A stretch of 64,000 nucleotides of DNA, from NCBI RefSeq assembly GCF_001729485.1, contig NZ_CP017157.1:1116001-1180000 (forward strand), in the 5' to 3' direction. Below are positions 8,492 to 15,813 of the stretch, in pieces (the first letter of the stretch is position 1; each line of letters begins with the position of its first letter). Under the pieces are notes generated by a model. It worked only from the letters and a program-made list of their open reading frames with translations. It made no database searches and was not told where the DNA came from. The translations under genes were made by a program, and so were the position numbers. Source of the stretch: Streptomyces lydicus (GTDB taxonomy: Bacteria > Actinomycetota > Actinomycetes > Streptomycetales > Streptomycetaceae).

Positions 8492-8809
8492 GTGGCGGAG
8501 GCCAGGACCCCGGCGCAGATCGAGGCGGACATCGCCTTCAGGCGGCAGGAGCTCGCCGTCACGCTCGACGAGATCGGTGTGCGGCTGCACCCGAAGACGA
8601 TCATGGATGAGGCGAAGGCGAAGGCGGCGGCCGCGGTCGACCGTACGGCGGGGCGGGCCTATGTGGCCGCCAACCGTGCGGTGTCGGACGTGCGGGCGCA
8701 GTTGGTGTCGGAGGACGGCACGCCGCGGCTGGAACGGATCGTTCCGGTCGCGTTGGTCGGTGTGGCCGTGGTCGGTCTGCTGACGCTGCGTGTCAGGCGG
8801 CGTGGCTGA
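8492..8809 (+). CDS. DUF3618 domain membrane protein
   Basis: A 105-residue protein with the DUF3618 pattern: a helix beginning TPAQIEADIAFRRQELAVTL and continuing LDEIGVRLHPKTIMDEAK, then an alanine-rich helix and one C-terminal transmembrane segment (VPVALVGVAVVGLLTL) followed by arginines. DUF3618 proteins are small actinobacterial membrane proteins of unknown role, often near cell-envelope or stress genes. The GTG at 8492 is preferred over an in-frame ATG nine codons upstream because GACGGAGG lies just before it. Monocistronic. Confidence 0.8.
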   Translation: MAEARTPAQIEADIAFRRQELAVTLDEIGVRLHPKTIMDEAKAKAAAAVDRTAGRAYVAANRAVSDVRAQLVSEDGTPRLERIVPVALVGVAVVGLLTLRVRRRG

Positions 8810-8905
8810 TGGCGGGCGCGCGGGACGCGGCTGTGCGCTCCGTCGCGGGCGCGCGGCCGGGCCCGTGGTGCGTGGTGTGCCCCGGCTTGCAGGTACGGTC
8901 ATGCC

Positions 8906-9256
8906 GTGAGCCCGAATAACACCAAGGACACCCACGACAAGCTGCCGATCCGGATGCTGCACGACCGCGTGCTGGTCCGGACGGACATTCCGGAGGGCGA
9001 GCGGCGCTCGTCCGGGGGCATCGTCATTCCCGCGACCGCGGCGGTGGGCCGGCGCCTGGCCTGGGCCGAGGTGGTCGCCGTGGGGCAGAACGTGCGGACC
9101 GTCGAGGTGGGGGACCGGGTGCTGTACGACCCGGAGGACCGGGCGGAGGTCGAGGTGCGCGGGGTGGCGTACGTGCTGATGCGTGAGCGGGACCTGCACG
9201 CGGTGGCCGCGGAGCGGCTGGAGGGCGCGGAGGACGCGACGGGGCTGTATCTGTAG
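8906..9256 (+). CDS. GroES-like (Cpn10 family) protein
   Basis: A 116-residue protein with the Cpn10 fold motifs: LPIRMLHDRVLVR near the N-terminus, a mobile-loop region RRSSGGIVIPATA (about residues 34-46), VGDRVLYDPED, and the final strand YVLMRERDLHAVA. GroES caps the GroEL chamber. This copy diverges from standard GroES and has no groEL beside it, so it is probably a paralogue whose partner is unknown. The start is the GTG at 8906. TACGGT at 8894-8899 is a -10 box exactly seven bases before it, and there is no Shine-Dalgarno sequence, so the mRNA is probably leaderless. A 14-bp tandem repeat overlaps its stop codon. Confidence 0.85.
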   Translation: MSPNNTKDTHDKLPIRMLHDRVLVRTDIPEGERRSSGGIVIPATAAVGRRLAWAEVVAVGQNVRTVEVGDRVLYDPEDRAEVEVRGVAYVLMRERDLHAVAAERLEGAEDATGLYL

Positions 9257-9303
9257 GTCCGGATCTGTAGGTCCTGATCTGTGGGCCCGGATCTGTGGGT
9301 CCG
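9248..9303. repeat. Four tandem 14-bp repeats overlapping a stop codon
   Basis: The unit (G/T)ATCTGT(A/G)GG(T/C)CC(G/T) occurs four times head to tail at 9248, 9262, 9276 and 9290. The first copy contains the last codons and TAG stop of the GroES-like gene. The terminator follows at 9312. Confidence 0.9.
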
Positions 9304-9311
9304 GTGCCGGT

Positions 9312-9341
9312 GGCGGGCGGTGACACGGGTCACCGCCCGCC
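9312..9341 (+). terminator. Intrinsic terminator of the GroES-like gene
   Basis: A perfect 13-bp stem (GGCGGGCGGTGAC at 9312-9324 with 9329-9341), a 4-nt loop, then T-rich TCTTTGCGTTTTG. It separates this transcript from the riboswitch. Confidence 0.85.
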
Positions 9342-9370
9342 TCTTTGCGTTTTGCTAGCCTCGGGAGGAA

Positions 9371-9411
9371 CCCGACGAGACGCGCCGTACCGGGTCAGGA
9401 CAAGACGACGC
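9371..9411 (+). ncRNA. Guanidine-III riboswitch (mini-ykkC-III type)
   Basis: This 41-nt segment matches the guanidine-III consensus almost base for base. It has the P1 arm ending CCCGACGAG, the core CGCGCCGTACC, GGGTCAGGACAAGACG and the closing GACGC that pairs with GCGCC to form the pseudoknot, as in the actinobacterial (Thermobifida-type) aptamer. It lies 43 bp before the start codon of an SMR exporter, the classic target. In known members guanidinium binding stabilises the pseudoknot and raises expression, probably by freeing the ribosome-binding region (here TCGTGGAGGTG at 9440-9450). Confidence 0.9.
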
Positions 9412-9454
9412 ACCCCTGTTGAAGCTCGTGGAGCTCTTTCGTGGAGGTGCCGTC

Positions 9455-9775
9455 ATGGCGTGGGTGCTGCTCGTGGTCGCCGGTCTGCTGGAGGTGGGCT
9501 GGTCGGTGGGGATGAAGTTCACCGAGGGCTTCACCCGGTTGTGGCCGAGTGTGTTCACCGGCGCGGGGATCGTCGTCAGCATGCTGTTGCTCTCGTACGC
9601 GGCGAGGACTCTGCCGATCGGCACGGCCTACGGGGTGTGGGTCGGTATCGGCGCGGCGGGGGCCGCGGTGGTGGGGATGGTGGTGCTGGGTGAGCCGGCG
9701 ACGGCGGCCCGGATGTTCTTCATCTGTCTGCTGCTGGTGGCGGTCGTCGGTCTGAAGGCGACGTCGGGCCACTGA
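9455..9775 (+). CDS. gdx: Guanidinium exporter, SMR family (Gdx/SugE)
   Basis: A 106-residue, four-helix small multidrug resistance protein. The first helix contains the essential Glu13 in GLLEVGWSVGMKFTEGF, with Trp16 and the lysine typical of the Gdx/SugE guanidinium-exporting branch rather than the EmrE drug-exporting branch. Later marks are GTAYGVWVGIGAAGA in helix 3 and VLGEPATAARMFFI entering helix 4. It works as a dual-topology dimer exchanging protons for guanidinium. The guanidine-III riboswitch at 9371-9411 directly supports this substrate. The ATG at 9455 follows GTGGAGGTG. Most Gdx pairs are one-gene homodimers, consistent with the single gene here. Confidence 0.93.
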   Translation: MAWVLLVVAGLLEVGWSVGMKFTEGFTRLWPSVFTGAGIVVSMLLLSYAARTLPIGTAYGVWVGIGAAGAAVVGMVVLGEPATAARMFFICLLLVAVVGLKATSGH

Positions 9776-9791
9776 CGCCGCCCGCGGCGGG

Positions 9792-12005
9792 TCATTGCCG
9801 GGCCATCGCCGTCCACCAGCGTGAGCGCAGCCGCCGCTCGAAGTCGTCGCCGGGGCCCACGGTGGGCCAGTCCTGGGTGGGTTGGGTGGTCGGCGGGGTG
9901 GGCGTCGGGAAGGTGGGGGAGGGCGGCAGGGTGGCCGGCGGGGTGGGGGCGCCGGTGGTCGGCGCGGGTGTCGTCGGGGTGCCGGAGGGGCCGGTGGTGG
10001 GGGAGTCCGAGTCGCTCGGCGACGGGGAGGCGCTGTCGGAGGGTTCCTCGGACGGTGAGGGTTCGGCGCCGTCGGCCAGGTGCAGGTCGAAGTCGCGGAC
10101 GGGGCGTCCGCGGAGGGCGGCGGCGGTGTAGTCGGCCCAGATCTCGGCGGGGAAGTCGCCGCCGTTGACGCGGGCCAGGCCGGCCGCGCCGTAGAGGGGC
10201 TCCTGGGCGGCGGTGTCGGGGTTCTGGCCGAGTACGGCGACGACGGTGGCGAGGTCGGGTGTGTAGCCCGCGAACCACGCGGCCTTGTCCTCCTCCGCGG
10301 TGCCGGTCTTGCCGGCCGCCGGCCGTCCGGCGCCCTGGGCGGCGGTGCCGGTGCCGCCCTCGACGACGCTGCGGAGCATCGCGGTGGTGGTGTCGGCGGC
10401 CTCACGGGGGAGGGCGTCGATGCGTTCGCGGTCGGGCAGTTCGATCTCCTCGTCGCTGCGGGTGACCTTGTCGACGAGGGTGTAGGGCCGTCGGCTGCCG
10501 TGCTGGGCGAGGGTGGCGTAGACCTGCGTCATGTCCAGGACGCTGGGGGTGGCGGTGCCCAGCGCGATCGCGCCGTGGGAGGCGGCGAGGCCGGGGGTGT
10601 CGGCGGGGATGCCCAGGTCGACGGCGGTGTCCTTGACCTTGTCGGGGCCGACGTCGATGCCCATCTGGGCGTAGACGGCGTTGACGGATTTGTCGGTGGC
10701 CTCGGTGACGGTGATCGGGCCGTAGGAGCGGTCGTCCTCGTTGGCGGGGGCGAAGCCGGTGGCGTGGCCGTCGCTGACCGTCATGCGTTTGTTGGTGCCG
10801 TCGTAGACGGTGTTGGGGGTGATGGGGGTGCCGTCCTGGGTGGTGGCGCGGTTCTGGACGGCGGAGGCGAAGACGATCGGCTTGAAGGTGGAGCCGACCT
10901 GGTAGTCGGTGCGGGTGGCGCTGTTGACGTACTGCTTGGCGAAGTCGATGCCGCCGTAGAGGGCGACGACCCGGCCGTTGCGGGGGTCGATGGAGGCGCC
11001 GCCGGCGCGGACGTTGCGGTCGGCGGGGCGGGAGTCGTCGAGCCGGTCCATCAGGTGGGTGTTGACCGCGGCGACGAAGGCGTTCTGGCGGCGTCTGCTG
11101 AGGGTGGTGGTGATGCGGTAGCCGCCGGCCCGCAGGGTGGCCTCGCCGAGGATCCGGTGGTCGGTGAGGTAGTCCTTGACGGCTTCGACGAGGTAGCCGC
11201 GTTGGCCGGTGAGGCCGGGGGAGGTCTTGGCGGGGCGGGGTGCGGGGAAGCGCATCGCGGCCCGTTCGGCGGGGCTGAGCCACTTCTGTTTGACCATGCC
11301 GTCGAGGACGTAGTTCCAGCGGGCCGTCACCCGCGGCCGGTTCCCGGGGTGGGCGGTGAGGTCGTAGGCGCTGGGCGCGTTGAGGAGGGTGGCGAGGTAG
11401 GCGCCCTGAGCGGTGGTCAGCTGCTCGGAGTCGCGGCCGTAGTACGCCTGGGCGGCGGCCTGGATGCCGTAGGCGTTGCGGCCGTAGTAGCTGGAGTTGA
11501 GGTAGCCCAGCAGGATGTTGTCCTTGCTGACCTCGCGGTCCAGCTTGATGGCGATGAAGAACTCCTTGGTCTTGCGGGTGAGGGTCTGCTCCTGGGCGAG
11601 GTAGTAGTTCTTCACGTACTGCTGGGTGATGGTGGAACCGGACTGCTTGCCCTTGCCGGTGACGGTGTTCCAGGCGGCGCGGAGCATGGCGGCGGGGTCG
11701 ACGGCGGACTCCGAGTAGAAGTCGCGGTCCTCGGCGGCGAGCACGGCCTGCTGGACGGTTTTGGGGATCTGGCTGAGCCGCACGTTCTGCCGGTTGACCT
11801 CGCCGTCGCGGGCGAGTTCGGTGCCGTCGGAGTAGAGGTAGACGTTGCTCTGGGCCTTGGCGGCGCTGTTGGCCGGCGGGATGTCGACGAGGAGGTACCC
11901 GGCGATCAGCGCGCCGATGACGAGCAGCAGGAACAGCAGCACGGTGCCGAGCATCGTGCGCCAGCTGGGCAGGGCCCGGCGCCAGCCTGTGCGTGGTCCG
12001 CTCAT
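9792..12005 (-). CDS. Class A penicillin-binding protein (transglycosylase/transpeptidase)
   Basis: A 737-residue bifunctional peptidoglycan synthase. A cytoplasmic start and one transmembrane helix (about 18-41) lead into a GT51 glycosyltransferase domain with the catalytic glutamate in AAEDRDFYSE (Glu92) and GSTITQQYVKNYY (123-135). The penicillin-binding transpeptidase domain follows with Ser372 in GSTFKP, SVN at 440-442 and KTG at 566-568, so both activities look intact. The last 100 residues are rich in Pro, Ser and Thr, a low-complexity wall-spanning tail, and end in a short charged segment. It acts outside the membrane in cell-wall growth. It is divergent from the ABC exporter operon. 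Confidence 0.95.
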   Translation of the reverse strand: MSGPRTGWRRALPSWRTMLGTVLLFLLLVIGALIAGYLLVDIPPANSAAKAQSNVYLYSDGTELARDGEVNRQNVRLSQIPKTVQQAVLAAEDRDFYSESAVDPAAMLRAAWNTVTGKGKQSGSTITQQYVKNYYLAQEQTLTRKTKEFFIAIKLDREVSKDNILLGYLNSSYYGRNAYGIQAAAQAYYGRDSEQLTTAQGAYLATLLNAPSAYDLTAHPGNRPRVTARWNYVLDGMVKQKWLSPAERAAMRFPAPRPAKTSPGLTGQRGYLVEAVKDYLTDHRILGEATLRAGGYRITTTLSRRRQNAFVAAVNTHLMDRLDDSRPADRNVRAGGASIDPRNGRVVALYGGIDFAKQYVNSATRTDYQVGSTFKPIVFASAVQNRATTQDGTPITPNTVYDGTNKRMTVSDGHATGFAPANEDDRSYGPITVTEATDKSVNAVYAQMGIDVGPDKVKDTAVDLGIPADTPGLAASHGAIALGTATPSVLDMTQVYATLAQHGSRRPYTLVDKVTRSDEEIELPDRERIDALPREAADTTTAMLRSVVEGGTGTAAQGAGRPAAGKTGTAEEDKAAWFAGYTPDLATVVAVLGQNPDTAAQEPLYGAAGLARVNGGDFPAEIWADYTAAALRGRPVRDFDLHLADGAEPSPSEEPSDSASPSPSDSDSPTTGPSGTPTTPAPTTGAPTPPATLPPSPTFPTPTPPTTQPTQDWPTVGPGDDFERRLRSRWWTAMARQ

Positions 12006-12293
12006 GTCTGTATGGACTCCTCGGCCGTCGCCGATGGTTGTACCCCGGCGGGGGATTGGTGTCGTGTGCGGGAGTTCGTGCCGTACGCCGGAAAAGCAAC
12101 TGTTTCCCGTTGGGGAACTTTCGCATCATGCGCCCCGGTCAGCGGGGGTGGCGCGCACCTGGGCCCGCCACCTGACCGGCTGAATGGCGCCCAGGACTCA
12201 CCCGAAGCGGTGATAAATCGATGGTGCCCACGACTCCGGGGTCCTAGGCTCCGGAGCTTCGCTGTCGGACGGAACAGGGCCGGGGGAACGCGC
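12006..12293. promoter_or_regulatory. Divergent promoter region between the PBP and ABC exporter genes
   Basis: 288 bp without a gene. TAGGCT at 12245-12250 is a candidate -10 box for the exporter operon, leaving a leader of about 37 nt. The half next to the PBP gene contains lower-GC DNA (around 12095-12125) likely to hold its promoter. No clear operator palindrome is visible. Confidence 0.4.
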
Positions 12294-13091
12294 GTGTGGT
12301 GCGTGGCGGTGGCGGCCGGGAGCTTCCGGCGGTACGCGACTTATCGGGTGGCCACGGCGGCCGGCGTGTTCACCAACACGGTCTTCGGCTTCATCGTCGC
12401 CTACGCCTACCTCGCGCTGTGGGCGGAGCGGCCGCATCTGGGCGGCTACGACCGGGCGCAGGCGCTGGCCTTCGTGTGGATCGCGCAGGCACTGCTGGCG
12501 GCGTCGGCGCTGATGGGCGGCGGTGGTCTGGACGAGCTGGAGGAGCGGATCCGTAGCGGCGACGTCGCAGTGGACCTCTACCGGCCCGCGGACCTGCAGG
12601 TGTGGTGGCTGGCCGCGGACCTGGGGCGGGCGGCGCTGCAGCTGATCGCCCGCGGGGTGGTGCCGCTGGCGGTGGGCGCGCTGGTCTTCCCGCTGGCGCT
12701 GCCCGGGGACGCGGCGACCTGGGGCTGGTTCCTGGTGTCGGTGCTGCTGGGGGTGGTGGTCAGTTTCGCGCTGCGCTATCTGGTGGCGCTGGCGTCGTTC
12801 TGGCTGCTCGACGGCTCGGGACTGTCCCTGATCAGCGGCCTGGCCTGCATGTTCTTCTCGGGGATGGTGCTGCCGCTGCGGGTGTTCCCCGGCGGTTTCG
12901 GCGAGGTCGCCCAGCTGCTGCCGTGGGCGGCGATCCTTCAGGTGCCGGCGGATGTGCTGGTGGGGGCGCGCGGCGGGGACGGGCTGCTGCGGGGGCTGGT
13001 GTTCCAGGCGGCGTGGGCCGCGGCGCTGCTGGCCCTGGGGCGGCTGGTGCAGTCGGCGGCGACCCGGAAGGTGGTGGTGCAGGGTGGCTAG
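12294..13091 (+). CDS. ABC-2 type exporter permease, subunit 1
   Basis: A 265-residue permease with about six hydrophobic helices. It belongs to the ABC-2 superfamily branch in which two dissimilar permeases are encoded with a single ATPase carrying an extended N-terminus. Motifs include LDELEERIRSGDVAVDLYRP, a cytoplasmic segment typical of this branch, and GLACMFFSGMVLPLRVFPG before the last helices. The start is taken as GTG 12294 after a weak GGGGGA; another GTG lies three codons further in. The next gene starts 8 bp inside its end, showing tight coupling. Substrate unknown. Confidence 0.82.
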   Translation: MWCVAVAAGSFRRYATYRVATAAGVFTNTVFGFIVAYAYLALWAERPHLGGYDRAQALAFVWIAQALLAASALMGGGGLDELEERIRSGDVAVDLYRPADLQVWWLAADLGRAALQLIARGVVPLAVGALVFPLALPGDAATWGWFLVSVLLGVVVSFALRYLVALASFWLLDGSGLSLISGLACMFFSGMVLPLRVFPGGFGEVAQLLPWAAILQVPADVLVGARGGDGLLRGLVFQAAWAAALLALGRLVQSAATRKVVVQGG

Positions 13092-13938
13092 GGAGACGCC
13101 CGCCGGGGGCGGTTGGTCGTCCGGGGCGGGCCGGCTGGCCCAGGGGATGTCCGCGTACGGGCTGATCGTGCGGATGTGGGTGCGCTCGACGCTCGCCTAC
13201 CGCGCGTCGTTCGTCATGATGACGGTCGGCAACTTCGCCGCCTGCGCGCTGGACTTCGTCGCGATCATGCTGATGTTCTCGCAGATCGACGCCCTCGGCG
13301 GGTTCTCGCTGCCCGAAGTGGCCTTCCTGTACGGCACGTCCGGTGTCGCGCTGGGGCTGGCGGATCTGCTGCTGGGCAGCATGGAGCGGCTGGGGCGGCG
13401 GGTGCGGGACGGCACCCTCGACGTGTTGCTGCTGCGCCCGGCGCCGGTCTTCGCGCAGGTCGCGGCGGACCGGTTCGCGCTGCGCCGGCTGGGCCGGATC
13501 ACCCAGGCGCTGCTGGTGCTGGGCTGGTCGGTGTCGCGGCTGGACGTGGAGTGGACGGCCGGGCGGGTGCTGATGGTGCCGCTGATGGTCCTGTGCGGTG
13601 CCGCCATCTTCGGGGCGGTGTTCACCACGGGCGCCGCGTTCCAGTTCTGGGCCCAGGACGCGGCCGAGGTGCAGAACTCCTTCACGTACGGCGGCAACGC
13701 GCTGCTCCAGTACCCGCCGACGGTGTTCGCCAAGGACCTGGTGCGCGGGGTGACCTTCCTGGTGCCGCTGGCCTTCGTCAACTGGCTGCCCGCGCTGCGC
13801 CTGTTGGGGCGTGACGATCCTCTGGGGCTGCCGGGGTGGGCGGACTTCCTGGGGCCGGGGGTGGCGGTGCTGATGTGCGCGGGTGCCGCGCTGGCCTGGC
13901 GCCGCGGCCTGCGGGCCTACCGCAGCACCGGAAGCTGA
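13084..13938 (+). CDS. ABC-2 type exporter permease, subunit 2
   Basis: A 284-residue second permease of the same exporter. Its segment MERLGRRVRDGTLDVLLLRP corresponds to the cytoplasmic motif in subunit 1 (both have RxGxxDxxLxRP), which shows that they are paralogues. Six hydrophobic segments follow the usual ABC-2 layout, with QYPPTVFAKDLVRGVTFLVP before the last pair. The GTG at 13084 overlaps the upstream gene by 8 bp. An ATG at 13147 after CAGGGG is an alternative that would remove a poorly conserved 21-residue start. The ATPase gene follows after 31 bp. Confidence 0.82.
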   Translation: MARETPAGGGWSSGAGRLAQGMSAYGLIVRMWVRSTLAYRASFVMMTVGNFAACALDFVAIMLMFSQIDALGGFSLPEVAFLYGTSGVALGLADLLLGSMERLGRRVRDGTLDVLLLRPAPVFAQVAADRFALRRLGRITQALLVLGWSVSRLDVEWTAGRVLMVPLMVLCGAAIFGAVFTTGAAFQFWAQDAAEVQNSFTYGGNALLQYPPTVFAKDLVRGVTFLVPLAFVNWLPALRLLGRDDPLGLPGWADFLGPGVAVLMCAGAALAWRRGLRAYRSTGS

Positions 13939-13969
13939 CGGCACGGTGGGAGAGGACGGGAGAGGGCGG

Positions 13970-14992
13970 ATGCGTACGGAGACGGCAGGAGGCGGGACGG
14001 TGCCCGGTGACGGCGTGGCGGCGGAGCCGCTGATCGAGGTGGACGGCGTCGAGAAGGTGTTCTCGGTACGGCGCAGGGCGGGCCGGCTGCGTCGGGTCCG
14101 CCGGGAGGTGCGGGCGGTGGACGGCCTCACCTTCCGGGTGCCGCGCGGCGAGATGGTCGGCTACATCGGGCCGAACGGCGCGGGGAAGTCCACCACCGTC
14201 AAGATGCTGACCGGCATCCTCACGCCCAGCGGCGGCCGGCTGCGGGTCGCCGGCATCGATCCGGCGCGGGAACGCACCCGCCTGGCCCGCCGGATCGGGG
14301 TGGTCTTCGGCCAGCGCACCACGCTGTGGTGGGACCTGCCGCTGCAGGACTCCTACGAGCTGGTGCGGCGGATGTACCGGGTCCCCGACGCGGTCTACCG
14401 CGCCAACCTCGACCGCTGCGTGGAACTGCTGGACCTGGCGCCGCTGCTGGCCGTCCCCGTACGGCAGCTGTCCCTCGGGCAGCGGATGCGCGGCGACATC
14501 GCGGCGGCGCTGCTGCACGACCCGGAGGTGCTGTATCTGGACGAGCCGACCATCGGGCTCGACGTCGTCAGCAAGGCGAAGGTCCGGCAGTTCCTGCGCG
14601 AGGTGAACGCCGAACGCGGCACCACGGTCCTGCTGACCACGCACGACCTGACCGACATCGAGCAGCTGTGCCGCCGGGTGATGGTCATCGACCACGGGCG
14701 CCTGGTGTACGACGGCGGACTCGACGGGTTGCGGGCGGCCGGTGAGGGGGAGCGGACGCTGGTGGTGGACCTGGAGCGGGAGCTGCCGCCGCTGGAGGTG
14801 CCCGGCGCCCGCACGGTCCGGGTCGAGGGCCCCCGCCAGTGGCTGGCCTTCCCCGCCGGGCGGAGCGCGGCGCCGCTGGTCACCGCGGTCGCCGAACGCT
14901 ATCCGCTGGTGGACCTGTCGCTGCGCGAGCCGGACATCGAGGAGGTGATCGCCCGGCTCTACGCGGGCGCGCACGGGCCGCCGGCACGCTGA
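13970..14992 (+). CDS. ABC exporter ATP-binding protein
   Basis: A 340-residue ATPase that energises the two preceding permeases. Walker A is YIGPNGAGKSTTVKML (about residues 64-79). The Q-loop region contains VVFGQRTTLWWDLP, a sequence characteristic of this sub-branch. The signature is LSLGQRMRGDIA, Walker B is VLYLDEPTIGLD, and the switch histidine is in LLTTHDLTDIEQL. An N-terminal extension with RRRAGRLRRVRREVRAVDGL lies before the core. The ATG at 13970 follows GGGAGAGGGCGG. All ATP-hydrolysis motifs are intact. Together with the permeases it forms a complete drug- or lipid-type exporter of unknown substrate. Confidence 0.92.
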   Translation: MRTETAGGGTVPGDGVAAEPLIEVDGVEKVFSVRRRAGRLRRVRREVRAVDGLTFRVPRGEMVGYIGPNGAGKSTTVKMLTGILTPSGGRLRVAGIDPARERTRLARRIGVVFGQRTTLWWDLPLQDSYELVRRMYRVPDAVYRANLDRCVELLDLAPLLAVPVRQLSLGQRMRGDIAAALLHDPEVLYLDEPTIGLDVVSKAKVRQFLREVNAERGTTVLLTTHDLTDIEQLCRRVMVIDHGRLVYDGGLDGLRAAGEGERTLVVDLERELPPLEVPGARTVRVEGPRQWLAFPAGRSAAPLVTAVAERYPLVDLSLREPDIEEVIARLYAGAHGPPAR

Positions 14993-15067
14993 GCCCGCGG
15001 GTGCCGCCGGTGCCGTGGCCCGGCTGACCGGCCCTCACCGGAGGGGACCCGGTCTTAGTCTGTCCGT

Positions 15068-15766
15068 ATGACTGAAGAACTCCCTGAGTTGCGGGCCTCC
15101 GACGCCGACCGCGAGCGGGTCGCCGAGATCCTGCGGGACGCCCTCGCGGAGGGGCGGCTGGTGATGGAGGAGTTCGAGGAGCGCCTCGACGCGGCCTACC
15201 GGGCGCGCACGTACGGGGAGTTGGAGCCGCTCACCGCCGATCTGCCGACCGGTGCGGCGGCGCCGGTGGTGTCCTCGGGGCTGTCGCTGCGCAAGGACAC
15301 CGGTGCGGTGACGGCCTGGTCGGAGCGGATCGTCAGCGGGGTGGCGGGCTCGTCGGCGGGGGTCGGCATCCTGGGCGGTTTCCAGCGCAAGGGCCGGTGG
15401 ACGATCGGCCGGCGCTTCACGGCGGTCTGCTTCATGGGCGGCGGCGAGATCGACCTGCGCGAGGCGAACTTCGCCGCCCGCGAGGTCACCGTGACCTGCT
15501 GGGCGTTCATGGGCGGGGTGAACGTCGTGGTCCCGCCGGGCGTCGAGGTCGACGTCCGCGGACTGGGCATCATGGGCGGCTTCGACGCGCACGAGGACGG
15601 CACACCGGGGGAGCCCGGCGCGCCGCGGGTGATCGTCAGGGGGCTGGCGCTGATGGGCGGCGTCGGCGTGGAACGCAAACTCCCCAAGGCGGAACGCCGC
15701 CGCCTCAAGGAGGAGCAGCGCCGCCAGAAGTCCCTGGACCGCGAGGAGCGCAAGGAACTGGGCTGA
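15068..15766 (+). CDS. DUF1707 domain protein with LiaF-like C-terminus
   Basis: A 232-residue protein. The first 55 residues form a DUF1707 domain (ELRASDADRERVAEILRDAL, then EEFEERLDAAYRARTYGEL), a short actinobacterial helical module seen at the N-termini of membrane and surface proteins. The rest carries glycine-rich beta strands with recurring FMGGG, FMGGV, IMGG and LMGGV motifs (about residues 115-200), like the C-terminal domain of LiaF-type cell-wall stress proteins. No transmembrane helix is evident. The tail is charged and helical (ERRRLKEEQRRQKSLD). Function unknown; an envelope-stress link is inference. Confidence 0.8.
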   Translation: MTEELPELRASDADRERVAEILRDALAEGRLVMEEFEERLDAAYRARTYGELEPLTADLPTGAAAPVVSSGLSLRKDTGAVTAWSERIVSGVAGSSAGVGILGGFQRKGRWTIGRRFTAVCFMGGGEIDLREANFAAREVTVTCWAFMGGVNVVVPPGVEVDVRGLGIMGGFDAHEDGTPGEPGAPRVIVRGLALMGGVGVERKLPKAERRRLKEEQRRQKSLDREERKELG

Positions 15767-15773
15767 GCCCCGA

Positions 15774-15806
15774 GCCGGCCGTCGGGCCTCCCGACGCCGG
15801 CCGGCC
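15774..15806. terminator. Likely bidirectional terminator between convergent genes
   Basis: An imperfect GC-rich hairpin (GCCGGCCGTCGGG with the following CCCGACGCCGGC) in the 47-bp gap between the DUF1707 gene and the convergent SGNH hydrolase gene. Confidence 0.5.
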
Positions 15807-15813
15807 GTTCGCG

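Noticed and set aside
9248..9303. CRISPR-like array
   Set aside because: The 14-bp units abut without spacers and no cas gene is present; it is a simple tandem repeat.
10080..13091. 1003-codon plus-strand open frame opposite the PBP gene
   Set aside because: Most of it is antisense to the PBP gene and rich in Gly/Val/Ala, as expected from a GC-rich complementary strand. Only its 3' part (from 12294) is the real ABC permease.
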